Shown here: piece by piece, positions 16,620 to 25,524 of the stretch
Layout: every line of letters begins with the position of its first letter
Position numbering within the stretch: the first letter of the stretch is position 1
Position numbers and translations under genes: made by a program
The notes under the pieces: generated by a model
The model's database searches: none
Told to the model about the DNA's origin: nothing
Seen by the model: the letters and a program-made list of their open reading frames with translations, nothing else
Source of the DNA: DATAOG01 sp963753685
GTDB taxonomy: Bacteria > Pseudomonadota > Alphaproteobacteria > Geminicoccales > Geminicoccaceae
Assembly (NCBI GenBank): GCA_963753685.1
Contig: CAVWDE010000026.1
Span: 1 to 33,357, forward strand
DNA: 33,357 nucleotides
Reading direction: 5' to 3'

Positions 16620-17369
16620 CTAAGGCTCGGCGAGAAAGTTCCGATACTCTTCGGCGAGGCCTTCGACCGCCGCCCGGTACAGCCGCTCGCCGTGGCCGGG
16701 GGTCGCGAGCGAGGGGTCCGAGCCGATCCGGCCATCCGGATAGCGCCGGCGGAAGTCGGCGGCATCGGTGAAGCCCGTGCCCGCCGGCGCCTGCGGCGGC
16801 TCGAGGACGGCCTGCTTGATGCCGTCGGGGAGCGCATATTGGGTGACCGCGATCTCGCTCGCGGTCGCGTGCGAGCCGTCGCGCTCGCCGAACAGCTCCT
16901 TTTGCAGCGCCGCCACCGCCGGCGGGCTCCACCAGTTGCGCAGGCGGCAGCGCAGGCTCGCCGGGCGCGGCTCCGGGGCCAGGCTGGCAGCCGTGTACAG
17001 CTCGGAAAAGGCGGCCATGATGGTCGCCATGTTGCCGCCGTGGCCATTGATCACCAGGCAGCGCTCGAAGCCATGCCGGGCGAGCGAGCCGAGCAGATCG
17101 ACCAGGACCGCGAGCAGGGTCTGGGGCCTGAGCGTCATGGTCCCGCAGAACGCCATGTGATGCTGGGCCATGCCGAAGTTCAGGGTCGGCGCGACCAGGG
17201 CACCCGCCGCCTCGCCGACGCCCTGCGCGATCAGCCCGGCGCACAGCGCATCGGTGCCGATCAGGCCGTTCGGTCCATGCTGCTCGGTCGAGCCGATCGG
17301 CAAAAGGATGCCCCGGCTGTGCGCGAGATGGCCCTCGACCTCCTGCCAGGTGCAGCGTTCCAACAGCAT
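16620..17369 (-). CDS. creatininase-family amidohydrolase
   Basis: 249-aa metal-dependent amidohydrolase of the creatininase superfamily. The metal ligands are readable: Glu29 and His31 in GSTEQHGPNG, Asp40 in IGTDAL, His110 in INGHGGN, and a downstream Glu in the SHATASEIAVTQYALP segment, where HAxxSET is usual. ILLPIGSTEQHG and MAFCGTMTL are also family hallmarks. Starts farther upstream up to 17537 add a basic stretch that runs into the divergent promoter, so the ATG at 17369 (MLLERCTWQEVEGHL) is preferred. Family members hydrolyse creatinine, process F420/FAPy intermediates or mature mycofactocin; which applies is unknown. The LLM oxidoreductase 2 kb away is a mild hint towards F420-type chemistry. 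Confidence 0.85.
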   Translation of the reverse strand: MLLERCTWQEVEGHLAHSRGILLPIGSTEQHGPNGLIGTDALCAGLIAQGVGEAAGALVAPTLNFGMAQHHMAFCGTMTLRPQTLLAVLVDLLGSLARHGFERCLVINGHGGNMATIMAAFSELYTAASLAPEPRPASLRCRLRNWWSPPAVAALQKELFGERDGSHATASEIAVTQYALPDGIKQAVLEPPQAPAGTGFTDAADFRRRYPDGRIGSDPSLATPGHGERLYRAAVEGLAEEYRNFLAEP

Positions 17370-17551
17370 CGGACCCGCCCGAAAGAGTGACCCTACGGCA
17401 AGATAGCCTCGCGACGCCGGCCGGCTCAATCCCCCGCAGGCCCGCGCCAGGCGCTGCAAGGCGGTCGCGCTCGCGATCGGTCGCGACACTGTCATCCGCG
17501 ACCCTGCTATAAGAGACCTCGCACAACCACCAACCATGAACGGGTCGGGCG

Positions 17552-19171
17552 ATGGCGGGGGCGGATGGCGACGGCGAGGACTTCGATTTCATCGTGGTCG
17601 GCGCGGGCTCGGCGGGCTGCGTGCTCGCCAACCGGCTCTCGGCCGACCCGCACCGGCGCGTGCTCCTGCTCGAGGCCGGCGGCCCCGATCGCAACCCCTG
17701 GATCCACCTGCCGATCGGCTACTACCGGACGATCTTCGACCCGAAGCTCGGCTGGGGCTACCAGACCGAGCCCGAGCCCGGCCTGAACGGCCGCCGCATC
17801 CCCTGGCCGCGCGGCAAGGTTTTAGGCGGCTCGTCCTCGATCAACGGCCTGGTCTACATCCGCGGCCAGAAGGAGGACTTCGACCACTGGCGCCAGCTCG
17901 GCAACCCCGGCTGGTCCTACGAGGACGTGCTGCCCTACTTCAAGCGCGCCGAGGACCAGCAGCGGGGCGCCGACCAGCACCATGGCGCGGCCGGCCCGCT
18001 GGCGGTCGCCGACAGCACGCCGCACGAGCTGTGCGAGGCCTATGTGCGCGCCGCCGAGGAACTCGGCATCCCGCGCAACGCCGATTTCAACGGCGCCGAG
18101 CAGGAGGGTGCCGGCTACTTCCAGTTGACCACGCGGCGCGGCTTTCGCTGCTCGGCCGCCGCCGCCTATCTGCGCTCCGCGCGCAAGCGGCCAAACCTCG
18201 TGGTCGCGACCAACGCCCTGGTGCTCGGGCTCGAGCTCGACGGCCGGCGCACGACCGGGGTCCGCTATCGCCAGAACGGCACCGTGCGGACCGCCCGAGC
18301 CCGGCGCGAGATCGTGCTCGCCGCCGGCGCCATCAACTCACCCCAGATCCTCCAGCTGTCCGGGATCGGGCCGGGCGCACATCTGCAGGCCCAGGGCCTC
18401 GAGGTCGCCCACGACCTGCCGGGCGTCGGACACAATCTCCAGGATCACTTCCAGGCCCGCTCGGTCTATCGCTGCACCCGGCCGATCACCCTCAACGATC
18501 GCGCCCGCAGCCCCTTCCAGAAGCTGCTGATGGGCGTCGAGTGGGCGCTGTTCCGGACCGGGCCCTTGACCATCGGCGCTGGCCAGGGCGGGATCTTCGC
18601 GCGCACGCGGGCCGAGCTCGCGAGCCCCGACGTCCAGTTCCACATCATCCTGTTCTCGGCCGACCGGCCGGGCCAGCCCCTGCATCGGTTCCCGGGCTTC
18701 ACCGCCTCGGTCTGCCAGCTCCGCCCCGAGAGCCGCGGCACGGTCCTGATCAAGACGCCGCGGCCCGAGGACCACCCGGCGATCGCCGCCAACTATCTCG
18801 CGACCGAGACCGACCGCCGCTGCATCGTCGACGGCCTCAAGCTCGCCCGGCGCCTGAGCCGGACCGAAGCGCTGCAGCCCTACGTCGCCGAGGAGCTCGA
18901 GCCCGGCCCGGGCCAGGCCAGCGACGACGACCTGCTCGCCTACGCGCGCGCCCGCGGCGGCACCATCTTTCATCCGAGCTGCAGCTGCGCCATGGGCCCG
19001 GCGAGCAATCCGATGGCCGTGGTCGACCCGGAGCTGCGTGTCCATGGTCTAAATGGGCTCCGCGTCGCTGACGCGTCGATCATGCCGACCGTGGTCTCGG
19101 GCAACACCAACGCCGCCTGCATCATGATCGGCGAGAAATGCGCCGACCTGATGCTCGGGAATGGCGCTTGA
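17552..19171 (+). CDS. GMC-family oxidoreductase (choline / alcohol dehydrogenase type)
   Basis: 539-aa FAD flavoprotein oxidising an alcohol group. Domain signs in order: FAD motif FIVVGAGSAGCVLANRLS, then LLLEAGGPDRNPWIHLPIGY, GKVLGGSSSINGLVYIRG (GMC signature 1), EIVLAAGAINSPQILQLSGIG (signature 2) and the C-terminal VVSGNTNAACIMIGEK with the catalytic Asn. The usual HPxGTCRMG motif is HPSCSCAMG here, retaining the catalytic His. Related to BetA, PEG dehydrogenase and AlkJ; the substrate cannot be told. A GATGG start at 17552 is chosen because the FAD fold begins ten residues later. Divergent from the creatininase gene across a 182-bp gap. Confidence 0.93.
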   Translation: MAGADGDGEDFDFIVVGAGSAGCVLANRLSADPHRRVLLLEAGGPDRNPWIHLPIGYYRTIFDPKLGWGYQTEPEPGLNGRRIPWPRGKVLGGSSSINGLVYIRGQKEDFDHWRQLGNPGWSYEDVLPYFKRAEDQQRGADQHHGAAGPLAVADSTPHELCEAYVRAAEELGIPRNADFNGAEQEGAGYFQLTTRRGFRCSAAAAYLRSARKRPNLVVATNALVLGLELDGRRTTGVRYRQNGTVRTARARREIVLAAGAINSPQILQLSGIGPGAHLQAQGLEVAHDLPGVGHNLQDHFQARSVYRCTRPITLNDRARSPFQKLLMGVEWALFRTGPLTIGAGQGGIFARTRAELASPDVQFHIILFSADRPGQPLHRFPGFTASVCQLRPESRGTVLIKTPRPEDHPAIAANYLATETDRRCIVDGLKLARRLSRTEALQPYVAEELEPGPGQASDDDLLAYARARGGTIFHPSCSCAMGPASNPMAVVDPELRVHGLNGLRVADASIMPTVVSGNTNAACIMIGEKCADLMLGNGA

Positions 19172-19260
19172 CGCCTCGATCCCGGTTGAGTCTCGACCCG
19201 CGGCGCAGCGGATAAGAGAATGCGATCCACGCCAACCGGATCGGACGCGGGGGACGTGAT

Positions 19261-20283
19261 GTGAAGATCGACGTAGGCCTGCGCAGCGACGACCTGCGAG
19301 CGCTCGGCGGCGAGGCGGCTGCTTACGAACAACTGGGCGCCGACGGCCTATGGACCAACGAGACCGTCCACGACCCCTTCCTGCCGCTGCTCATCGCGGC
19401 GCTCGCGACCGAGCGCGTAAGCCTGGGAACCGGGATCGCCGTCGCCTTCGCGCGCACGCCCTACGCCCTGGCGCAGACCGCCTGGGATCTGCAGCGCGTG
19501 AGCCGCGGGCGCCTGCTGCTCGGGCTCGGGACCCAGGTGAAGGCCCACATCGAGCGCCGGTTCTCCGCCGAGTTCGAGCATCCGGCCGCGCGCATCGTCG
19601 ACTACATCCGCTGCCTCAGGGCGATCTGGAACACGTTCCAGAATGGCGGGCGCCCGGCCTACGAGGGCCGTTTCTATCGCTTCACGCTGATCAGCGACTT
19701 CTTCAACCCCGGTCCGATCGAGCATCCCGACATCAGGGTCTCGCTCGCCGGCGTCGGCGAACCCATGGCGCGCGCCGCGGGCCTCGTGGCCGACGGCTTC
19801 CAGGTTCACCCTTTGCACAGCCCGGGGTATGTGCGCGACATCGTACGGCCCGCGATCGCCGAGGGCGCCCGGAGCGCGGGGCGCGACCCGGCGGCGGTCG
19901 ATCTCATCACCTCGGTCTTCATCGTCACCGGCGACACCGAGGGCGAACGCACAGCCGCCGAGAGCCACGCCCGCCAGCAGATCGCGTTTTACGCCTCGAC
20001 GCCTACCTACCGGCCATTCCTCGCGCACCACGGCTTCGAGGCGCTGGGTCAGGAGCTGAGCGCGCTCGCCCGCGAGCGCCGCTTCGCCGACATGCCGGCG
20101 CGGGTCCCGGACGCGCTGCTCGACGCCGTCGCCGTGAGCGCCGAGCCCGCCCGCGTGGGCGCGGCGATCCGCGCCCGCTACGCCGGCGATCTGGTGCAGC
20201 GCGTCTACCCCTACGCGCCGATCCCGGCGGCCGACCCGGGCGGCCGCTTGGCCGCGCTGGTCGCCGGGATCAGATCCGCGTAG
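19261..20283 (+). CDS. LLM-class F420-dependent oxidoreductase (TIGR03617-like)
   Basis: 340-aa luciferase-like monooxygenase-fold flavoenzyme. KIDVGLRSDDLRALGGEAAAYEQLGADGLWTNE is the typical first strand-helix pair, followed by VSLGTGIAVAFARTPYALA, RGRLLLGLGTQVKAHIERRF and VSLAGVGEPMARAAGLVADGF, which matches the TIGR03617 subgroup well. Members use F420 or FMN. The start is GTG at 19261, preceded by GGGGGACGTGAT; it overlaps nothing upstream. Its last 14 bases are convergent with and overlap the 3' end of the P-type ATPase gene. Co-directional with the GMC oxidoreductase 89 bp upstream, so they may share a transcript and a catabolic pathway. Confidence 0.87.
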   Translation: MKIDVGLRSDDLRALGGEAAAYEQLGADGLWTNETVHDPFLPLLIAALATERVSLGTGIAVAFARTPYALAQTAWDLQRVSRGRLLLGLGTQVKAHIERRFSAEFEHPAARIVDYIRCLRAIWNTFQNGGRPAYEGRFYRFTLISDFFNPGPIEHPDIRVSLAGVGEPMARAAGLVADGFQVHPLHSPGYVRDIVRPAIAEGARSAGRDPAAVDLITSVFIVTGDTEGERTAAESHARQQIAFYASTPTYRPFLAHHGFEALGQELSALARERRFADMPARVPDALLDAVAVSAEPARVGAAIRARYAGDLVQRVYPYAPIPAADPGGRLAALVAGIRSA

Positions 20284-23005
20284 CCGACCGATTCAAAGGA
20301 CGGCCGCGGCGGCGTTGCCAGGCTTTTTCGAGCTCGACCAGGACGAAGGCCGAGACGGCGGCGAGGATGATCCAGAGCCAGGGTCGCCAGCCGAGCGCGG
20401 CCGAGCCGAACAGCAGATGCATCGGCGGCGCGTAGGTGAAGAGCAGCTGCAGCACGAGCACGACCGCGATCGCGATCAGCACTGCCGGGCTGCCGAGCAG
20501 GCCGCTTGCGTTCAGGACGCTCGCCAGGACCCGCCGGCAGTTGAGCAGGTAGACGACCTCGAACAGCACCAGCATGTTGACCGCGACCGTGCGCGCCTGC
20601 TCGAGGCTCTGGCCGTGCGCCTGGGCGTCGACGAACAGGCCGAAGGTACCGGCCAGCATCAGCGCGGCCACCAGGGCGAGCCGCCAGAGCAGGAAGCGCG
20701 ATAAGAGCGGCTCGTCGGCCGGGCGCGGCGGGCGCGCCATGACGTCCTGCTCGGGCGGCTCGAAGGCAAGCGCCAGGCCCAGCGACACGGCGGTGATCAT
20801 GTTGATCCAGAGGATCTGCACCGGGGTCACCGGCAGCACGTAGCCGAGCACGACCGCGATCATGATGGTCAGCGCCTCGGCGGCGCTGGTCGGCAGGATG
20901 AACAGGATCGACTTCTTGATGTTGTCGTAGACCTTGCGGCCCTCCTCGACGGCGGCGGCGATGCTCGCGAAATCGTCGTCGGCGAGCACGATCCCGGCCG
21001 CCTCCTTGGCCGCCTCGGTGCCCTTCCGGCCCATCGCGACGCCGATGTCGGCGCGCTTGAGTGCGGGCGCGTCGTTGACCCCGTCGCCGGTCATCGCGGT
21101 GACCAGGCCGCGGGCCTGCAGCGCCTCGACCAGGCGCAGCTTGTGCAAGGGGCTGGTGCGGGCGAAGACGTCGACGCGCTCGGCAACCGCGGGCAGGCGC
21201 TCGTCGGGGAGATCGTCCAGATCGACCCCGGTCGCGACCTCGGCGGGGTTGGCGAGGCCCAGGCTGTTCGCGATCGCGCGCGCGGTGCTGGCATGATCGC
21301 CGGTGATCATCTTGACCCGGATGCCGGCCGACTGGCAGGCGCGGATGGCGGCGACGGCCTCGGTCCGCGCCGGGTCGATCATGCCGACCAGGCCGAGCAG
21401 GACGAAGTCCTCGAGGGCATCGAAGCCGAGCCCGGTCTCTTCGGGTCCGGCCGGCTTCATGGCGACCGCGAGCACGCGCTGGCCCTGGCCGGCGAGCGCC
21501 TCGGCGCGGGCGCGCCAGGCCGCCAGATCGAGCCGTTGCTCGCCGGCGCCGGAGGCGGTCCGGCAGCGCGCCAGCACGGCCTCCGGGGCGCCCTTCATGA
21601 AGATCCGGAGGTGCCCGGCAGCGTCGGCATGCAGGGTCGCCATGAAGCGATGCTCAGACTCGAACGGCACCAGATCGAGCCGCGGCCACGCCCGGTGCTC
21701 GGCCTCCGGATCGAGCCCGGCCTTGTGCGCCGCGGTCAGCAGCGCGCCTTCGGTCGGGTCGCCATCGATCCGCCACTCGTCGGCGACCCGCTCGAGGCGC
21801 GCCTCGTTGCATAGCAGAGCCGCGCGCAGCAGCGCCTCGAGGCGCGCCCTGGCCGCGGCCGAGGGGGCTGCGCCCGCGACCAGCAGCGTGCCCTCGGGCG
21901 CGTAGCCGACGCCGGTGACGGTGCAGGTCTCGGCGGGCGTCGCCAGCCACTGCACGGTCATCTCGTTGCGGGTCAGCGTGCCGGTCTTGTCGGTGCAGAT
22001 CACGCTCACCGAGCCCAGGGTCTCGACCGCCGGCAGGCGGCGCACGATGGCGTGGCGCCTGGCCATGCTCTGCACGCCGAGCGCCAGCGTGATGGTCATG
22101 ATCGCCGGCAGGCCCTCGGGGATGGCGGCGACCGCGACCGCGACCGCGGCGAGCAGCATGTCGGCCGCGCCATAGCCCCGGACCAGGAGGCCGAAGGTGA
22201 AGGTCAGCGCCGCGAGCGCCAGGATGGCGGCGGTCAGCTGGCGGCCGAACGCCGCGATCTGGCGCAGCAAGGGGGTCTCGAGCGCCTCGACCCCGGCGAG
22301 CAGCGTCCCCAGCCGGCCGATCTCGCTGGCATCGCCGGTCGCGGTGACCACGCCCCGGCCGCGGCCGAAGACGACCAGGGTGCCGGTGAAGGCCATCGAG
22401 CGCCGGTCGCCGAGCGCGGCGTCGGCGGCGACCGGGGCGGCCGCCTTCTCGACCGCGAGCGATTCGCCGGTCAGCGCCGCCTCCTGCACGCGCAGGCTCC
22501 TGACCTCGATCAGGCGCAGATCGGCCGGCACCTTGTCGCCCGACTGCAGGAGCACGACGTCGCCCGGCACCAGCGCGTCTGCCGGCACCACCTGGCGCCG
22601 GCCGGCCCGCACCACGCGCGCGCTCGGCGCCAGCAGGTCGCGGATCGCGGCCAGCGCCTGCTCGGCCTTGCCCTCCTGAAGAAAGCCGATCAGGGCGTTG
22701 ATCAGGACGACGCCCTGGATGACGCCGGTGTCGACCCACTCGCCGAGCAGCGCGGTCGCCAGGCTAGCGCCGAGCAGGACGTAGATCAGCAGGCTGTGGA
22801 ACTGGAGGGCAAAGCGCGCGAGCGGCCCGCGCCGCTTGGCCGGCGTCAGGCGGTTCGGGCCGAACCGGGCGGCGCGCCGCAGGGCCTCGGGCCCGTCCAG
22901 GCCGTCCGGGCCCGAGCTCAGGGCCGCGCAGACGCCCGCCGTCGGCAGCGCGTGCCAGGGCATGCCGGCCAGAGCTGCCGGCGTCAGCGGGCTATCCTGC
23001 ATCAC
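20270..23005 (-). CDS. cation-translocating P-type ATPase (PacL/Ca2+-type P2)
   Basis: 911-aa ion pump. In order: N-terminal cation-ATPase domain (LPTAGVCAALSSGPDGL...), the actuator loop TGES (179-182), the M4 motif PEGLP (296-300), the phosphorylation site CDKTGTLT with Asp339, the nucleotide-binding segment MKGAPEAVL, then MITGDH, TGDGVNDAPALK, and six C-terminal membrane helices including ILWINMITAVSLGLALAFEP. The PEGLP and NM-T-A signatures suit the P2 Ca2+/Na+/Mn2+ group rather than heavy-metal pumps, but the ion is uncertain. Divergent from fixL across only 91 bp. Such ATPases recur in hypoxia regulons of Bradyrhizobium-like bacteria, so membership here is plausible but not shown. Confidence 0.93.
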   Translation of the reverse strand: MMQDSPLTPAALAGMPWHALPTAGVCAALSSGPDGLDGPEALRRAARFGPNRLTPAKRRGPLARFALQFHSLLIYVLLGASLATALLGEWVDTGVIQGVVLINALIGFLQEGKAEQALAAIRDLLAPSARVVRAGRRQVVPADALVPGDVVLLQSGDKVPADLRLIEVRSLRVQEAALTGESLAVEKAAAPVAADAALGDRRSMAFTGTLVVFGRGRGVVTATGDASEIGRLGTLLAGVEALETPLLRQIAAFGRQLTAAILALAALTFTFGLLVRGYGAADMLLAAVAVAVAAIPEGLPAIMTITLALGVQSMARRHAIVRRLPAVETLGSVSVICTDKTGTLTRNEMTVQWLATPAETCTVTGVGYAPEGTLLVAGAAPSAAARARLEALLRAALLCNEARLERVADEWRIDGDPTEGALLTAAHKAGLDPEAEHRAWPRLDLVPFESEHRFMATLHADAAGHLRIFMKGAPEAVLARCRTASGAGEQRLDLAAWRARAEALAGQGQRVLAVAMKPAGPEETGLGFDALEDFVLLGLVGMIDPARTEAVAAIRACQSAGIRVKMITGDHASTARAIANSLGLANPAEVATGVDLDDLPDERLPAVAERVDVFARTSPLHKLRLVEALQARGLVTAMTGDGVNDAPALKRADIGVAMGRKGTEAAKEAAGIVLADDDFASIAAAVEEGRKVYDNIKKSILFILPTSAAEALTIMIAVVLGYVLPVTPVQILWINMITAVSLGLALAFEPPEQDVMARPPRPADEPLLSRFLLWRLALVAALMLAGTFGLFVDAQAHGQSLEQARTVAVNMLVLFEVVYLLNCRRVLASVLNASGLLGSPAVLIAIAVVLVLQLLFTYAPPMHLLFGSAALGWRPWLWIILAAVSAFVLVELEKAWQRRRGRPLNRSATRI

Positions 23006-23096
23006 CCGGGTCTCCTCGCCTGCTCCTTCGGAGGTCGCGCCGGCCCCAGCGCGCTGCGCTCGACGGCGAGCGCGTTGGCGCTATGCTGGAGCGGTC

Positions 23097-24287
23097 ATGA
23101 CCAAGGCTCCGTCCCTACCCGGTCGCGCGCCCGCAAGGAAGGGCCCTGCGGTCGTCCCGTCGATCGCGAGCGTGGCGCTGCCCGAGCGCGAGGCGTTGCT
23201 CAGCGCGATCCTCGAGACCTCCCCGGACGGCCTGATCACGATCGATGAGTACGGTACCATCAACTCCTTCAACCCGGCGGCCGAGCGGATGTTCGGCTAT
23301 CGGCCGGACGAGGTCCTCGGCCGCAACGTGACCTGTCTGATGCCCTCGCCTTATCGCGAGGAGCACGATGGCTATCTCGAGCGCTACCGGCGCACCGGCG
23401 AGAAGCGCATCATCGGCATCGGCCGCGAGGTGCTGGGCCGGCGCAAGGACGGCACCATCTTCCCGCTCGAGCTCGCGGTCGGCGAGGTCCGGGCGGAGGG
23501 CCATCGCCTGTTCGCCGGCTTCGTGCGCGACGTCAGCGCGCGCCGGCGCGCCGAGCAGCGCCTGCAGGAGCTGCAGACCGAGCTGATCCACGTCGCCCGG
23601 CTCTCGGCCATGGGCGAGATGGCATCAGCCCTGGCCCATGAGCTCAACCAGCCGCTGACCGCGATCATCAACTACGCCCAGGCGACCCGGCGCCTGATCG
23701 ACGGCCTCGACGACCGGCGCCAGGCGTCGCTCGCGAGCCTGCTCGACAAGACCGCCCAGCAGGCCGGCCGCGCCGGCCAGATCATCCACCGGCTGCGCCA
23801 GTTCGTCGCCAAGGGCGAGACCGAGCGCGCGGTCGAGGACGTCAACACGGTGGTCGAGGAGGCGAGCACGCTCGCCCTGATCGGCGCCGCCGGCAAGGGC
23901 ATCGCCGTGCGCCGCGTGTTCGCCGGCGACCTGCCGCCGGTGCTCATGGACAAGATCCAGATCCATCAGGTGATCACCAACCTGATCCGCAACAGCGTCG
24001 ACGCGCTGGGCGAGGTCGAGCGCCGCGAGATCGTCATCTGCACCCGCCGGCCGGCAGAGGGTCAGGTCGAGATCTCGGTCACCGACAGCGGCCCGGGGCT
24101 CGCCCCGGAGGTCAGGGCGCGGCTGTTCGAGCCGTTCGTCACGACCAAGCCCGAGGGCATGGGCATCGGCCTGTCGATCTGCCGCTCGATCGTCGATGCC
24201 CACGGCGGCCGACTCTGGGCGAGCGTGCCGCAGGCCGGCGGCGCGGCCTTCCACGTCAGCCTGCCGGCTGCGACGGAGGCCACCTGA
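23097..24287 (+). CDS. fixL: oxygen-sensor histidine kinase FixL
   Basis: 396-aa kinase with one PAS and a HisKA/HATPase core and no membrane segment, so cytosolic. The PAS domain (about residues 33-150) carries the FixL haem signature: the proximal histidine in REEHDGYLERY (His90) and the distal arginine in RIIGIGREVLG (Arg110), exactly 20 residues apart as in Bradyrhizobium FixL (His200, Arg220). HisKA: AMGEMASALAHELNQPLTAI with phospho-His181. ATP site: IRNSVDAL, DSGPGLAPEV, MGIGLSICRSIV. With O2 bound the kinase should be off; deoxy-haem activates it. The ATG at 23097 has GGAG 7 bases upstream; longer in-frame forms run into the divergent ATPase gene. Followed after one base by fixJ. Confidence 0.93.
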   Translation: MTKAPSLPGRAPARKGPAVVPSIASVALPEREALLSAILETSPDGLITIDEYGTINSFNPAAERMFGYRPDEVLGRNVTCLMPSPYREEHDGYLERYRRTGEKRIIGIGREVLGRRKDGTIFPLELAVGEVRAEGHRLFAGFVRDVSARRRAEQRLQELQTELIHVARLSAMGEMASALAHELNQPLTAIINYAQATRRLIDGLDDRRQASLASLLDKTAQQAGRAGQIIHRLRQFVAKGETERAVEDVNTVVEEASTLALIGAAGKGIAVRRVFAGDLPPVLMDKIQIHQVITNLIRNSVDALGEVERREIVICTRRPAEGQVEISVTDSGPGLAPEVRARLFEPFVTTKPEGMGIGLSICRSIVDAHGGRLWASVPQAGGAAFHVSLPAATEAT

Positions 24288-24288
24288 G

Positions 24289-24898
24289 GTGGCGGCCCCG
24301 GCCAAGGTCATCGTGGTCGACGACGACGAGGCGGTGCTCGAACTCGCTGCAGATCATGCTCGAGGCCGAGGGCTTCGCGGTCGAGATCTTCGATCGGGCG
24401 CGGGCGCTGCTCGAGAGCTACCAGCCCGCCGGCAGCAGCTGCATCGTCACTGATGTGCGCATGCCCGACATGGACGGTCTCGCCCTGCTGCAGGCGCTCA
24501 AGGTCCGCGGACCCCTGCCGCCGGTGATCGTGATCAGCGGCCACGGCGACGTGCCGCTCGCGGTCCGCGCCATGAAGCTCGGCGCCCGCGACTTCATCGA
24601 GAAACCGTTCGATCCGGGGGCGCTGGTCCGCAGCATCCAGGAGCTGCTGGCGGGGCCGGCGCGCGCCGGGGTCGCGGACGATCAGCTCGGGCGACGCCTG
24701 GCGGCGCTGACGCCGCGCGAGCGCGAGGTCCTCGAGCAGCTGGTGATCGGCCGGCCGAACAAGGCGATCGCGCGCGAGCTCGGGATCAGCCCGCGCACGG
24801 TCGAGATCCACCGCGCCCGGGTGATGGAGAAGATGCAGGCCGAAAGCCTGTCGCAGCTGGTCCGGATGGCGTTCGTCGCCGGCATCGATCCGGGCTGA
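24289..24898 (+). pseudogene. fixJ: response regulator FixJ, one frameshift near its N-terminus
   Basis: NarL/LuxR-type regulator. The receiver domain starts at GTG 24289, one base after the fixL stop, as AAPAKVIVVDDDEAVLEL with the acid pocket, then resumes in the next frame as LQIMLEAEGFAVEIFDRA. Dropping one base near 24346 (CTC-G-CTG) gives an uninterrupted protein of about 202 aa. Asp55 (CIVTDVRMPDMDG) is the phosphoacceptor and Lys105 (FIEKPF) is in place. The C-terminal HTH is LTPREREVLEQLVIGRPNKA, then ISPRTVEIHRARVMEKM. Without the repair, only a form starting at ATG 24356 is possible and it lacks the first strand and acid pocket. If the shift is real, FixL would have no normal partner. 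Confidence 0.88.
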
Positions 24899-24923
24899 GC
24901 ACCGCCCGCCTGGCGGATCTTCC

Positions 24924-24931
24924 TTACGTAG
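24924..24931 (+). promoter_or_regulatory. candidate FixJ site
   Basis: TTACGTAG lies about 70 bp upstream of the lone-receiver start, in the gap after fixJ. It resembles the GTAMGTAG-type FixJ consensus as I remember it, with one mismatch. A related CTACGTGA (25447-25454) stands before fixK. Confidence 0.35.
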
Positions 24932-25001
24932 TCTGCCGAATGCCAGGGCCCGCCCGCGTCGGGTAGCCTGCTCGTCGTCTTTCTCCCGAGCTGGGCCAGC
25001 G

Positions 25002-25427
25002 ATGCCAGACAGCCGCAACCACGCGCCCCCTTCTGCGCGCGACCCCGAGCCGCCCACGATCTTCCTCGTCGATGGCGACGAAGCGGTGCGCGACGCGGTC
25101 GCGAGCGCGCTCCAGGCGGCCGGGTTCCGGGCGCGCGCGTTCGGCTCCGGGCGACAGTTTCTCGCAGCGTTCAACCCCGACCGTCCCGCCTGTCTGGTGG
25201 TCGATCTGGATCTGCCGGACATGGATGGGATCGCGCTGCTGCAGATGCTGGCGGCCAAGGACGACGCCCTGCCCACGATCGTGACCAGCCGGCGCCTGCG
25301 CCGCGGCGCGCTCGCCAGCGTGCTGTCGCCGCGGCCGAGGTTGCTCGAGAAGCCGTTCGGCATCGACGAGCTGCTGCCGCTGATCCGCGACGCCCTCGCG
25401 ATCACGCGCGCGGCCACCCGCCGATGA
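25002..25427 (+). CDS. single-domain response regulator, FixT-like position
   Basis: 141-aa receiver domain alone. Acid pocket Asp24/Asp26 (FLVDGDEAVRDAV), phosphoacceptor Asp68 (CLVVDLDLPDMDG), the switch Thr/Ser in PTIVTSRR and Lys117 (LLEKPFGIDEL) are all present, so it should be phosphorylatable; no output domain follows. The first 17 residues are a Pro/Arg-rich leader. It is closest to FixJ receivers by eye. A lone receiver between fixLJ and fixK is the arrangement of FixT in Caulobacter, a feedback inhibitor of FixL. Caulobacter FixT carries an iron-sulfur cluster, whereas only one cysteine (Cys64) is present here, so that sensing function is unlikely. It could equally be a phosphate sink for FixL. 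Confidence 0.8.
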   Translation: MPDSRNHAPPSARDPEPPTIFLVDGDEAVRDAVASALQAAGFRARAFGSGRQFLAAFNPDRPACLVVDLDLPDMDGIALLQMLAAKDDALPTIVTSRRLRRGALASVLSPRPRLLEKPFGIDELLPLIRDALAITRAATRR

Positions 25428-25449
25428 GCGCGATACGGGCTTTCCCCTA

Positions 25450-25473
25450 CGTGAACCACCGGATTCACGGTGG
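25450..25473. promoter_or_regulatory. overlapping dyads upstream of fixK
   Basis: Two inverted repeats overlap: CGTGAA-N8-TTCACG (25450-25469) and a hairpin CCACCG-N6-CGGTGG (25456-25473). They end about 50 bp before the fixK start. They could be an operator (possibly with the CTACGTGA FixJ-like sequence at 25447-25454) or the terminator of the receiver gene; there is no T-run, which favours an operator. Confidence 0.4.
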
Positions 25474-25524
25474 CCGGCCGGAGACCTAGCTTCAAGGTGC
25501 AATCACGCTTTGGAGGCCAAGCCC

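Noticed and set aside
14215..17694. 1159-codon minus-strand frame joining several genes
   Set aside because: Only its last 317 codons (from 15168) are a real gene; the rest is an alternate-frame shadow of the wzz, creatininase and GMC regions.
25456..25473. Intrinsic terminator after the lone receiver
   Set aside because: A hairpin exists but has no T-run, and it overlaps an operator-like dyad, so it is described as regulatory.
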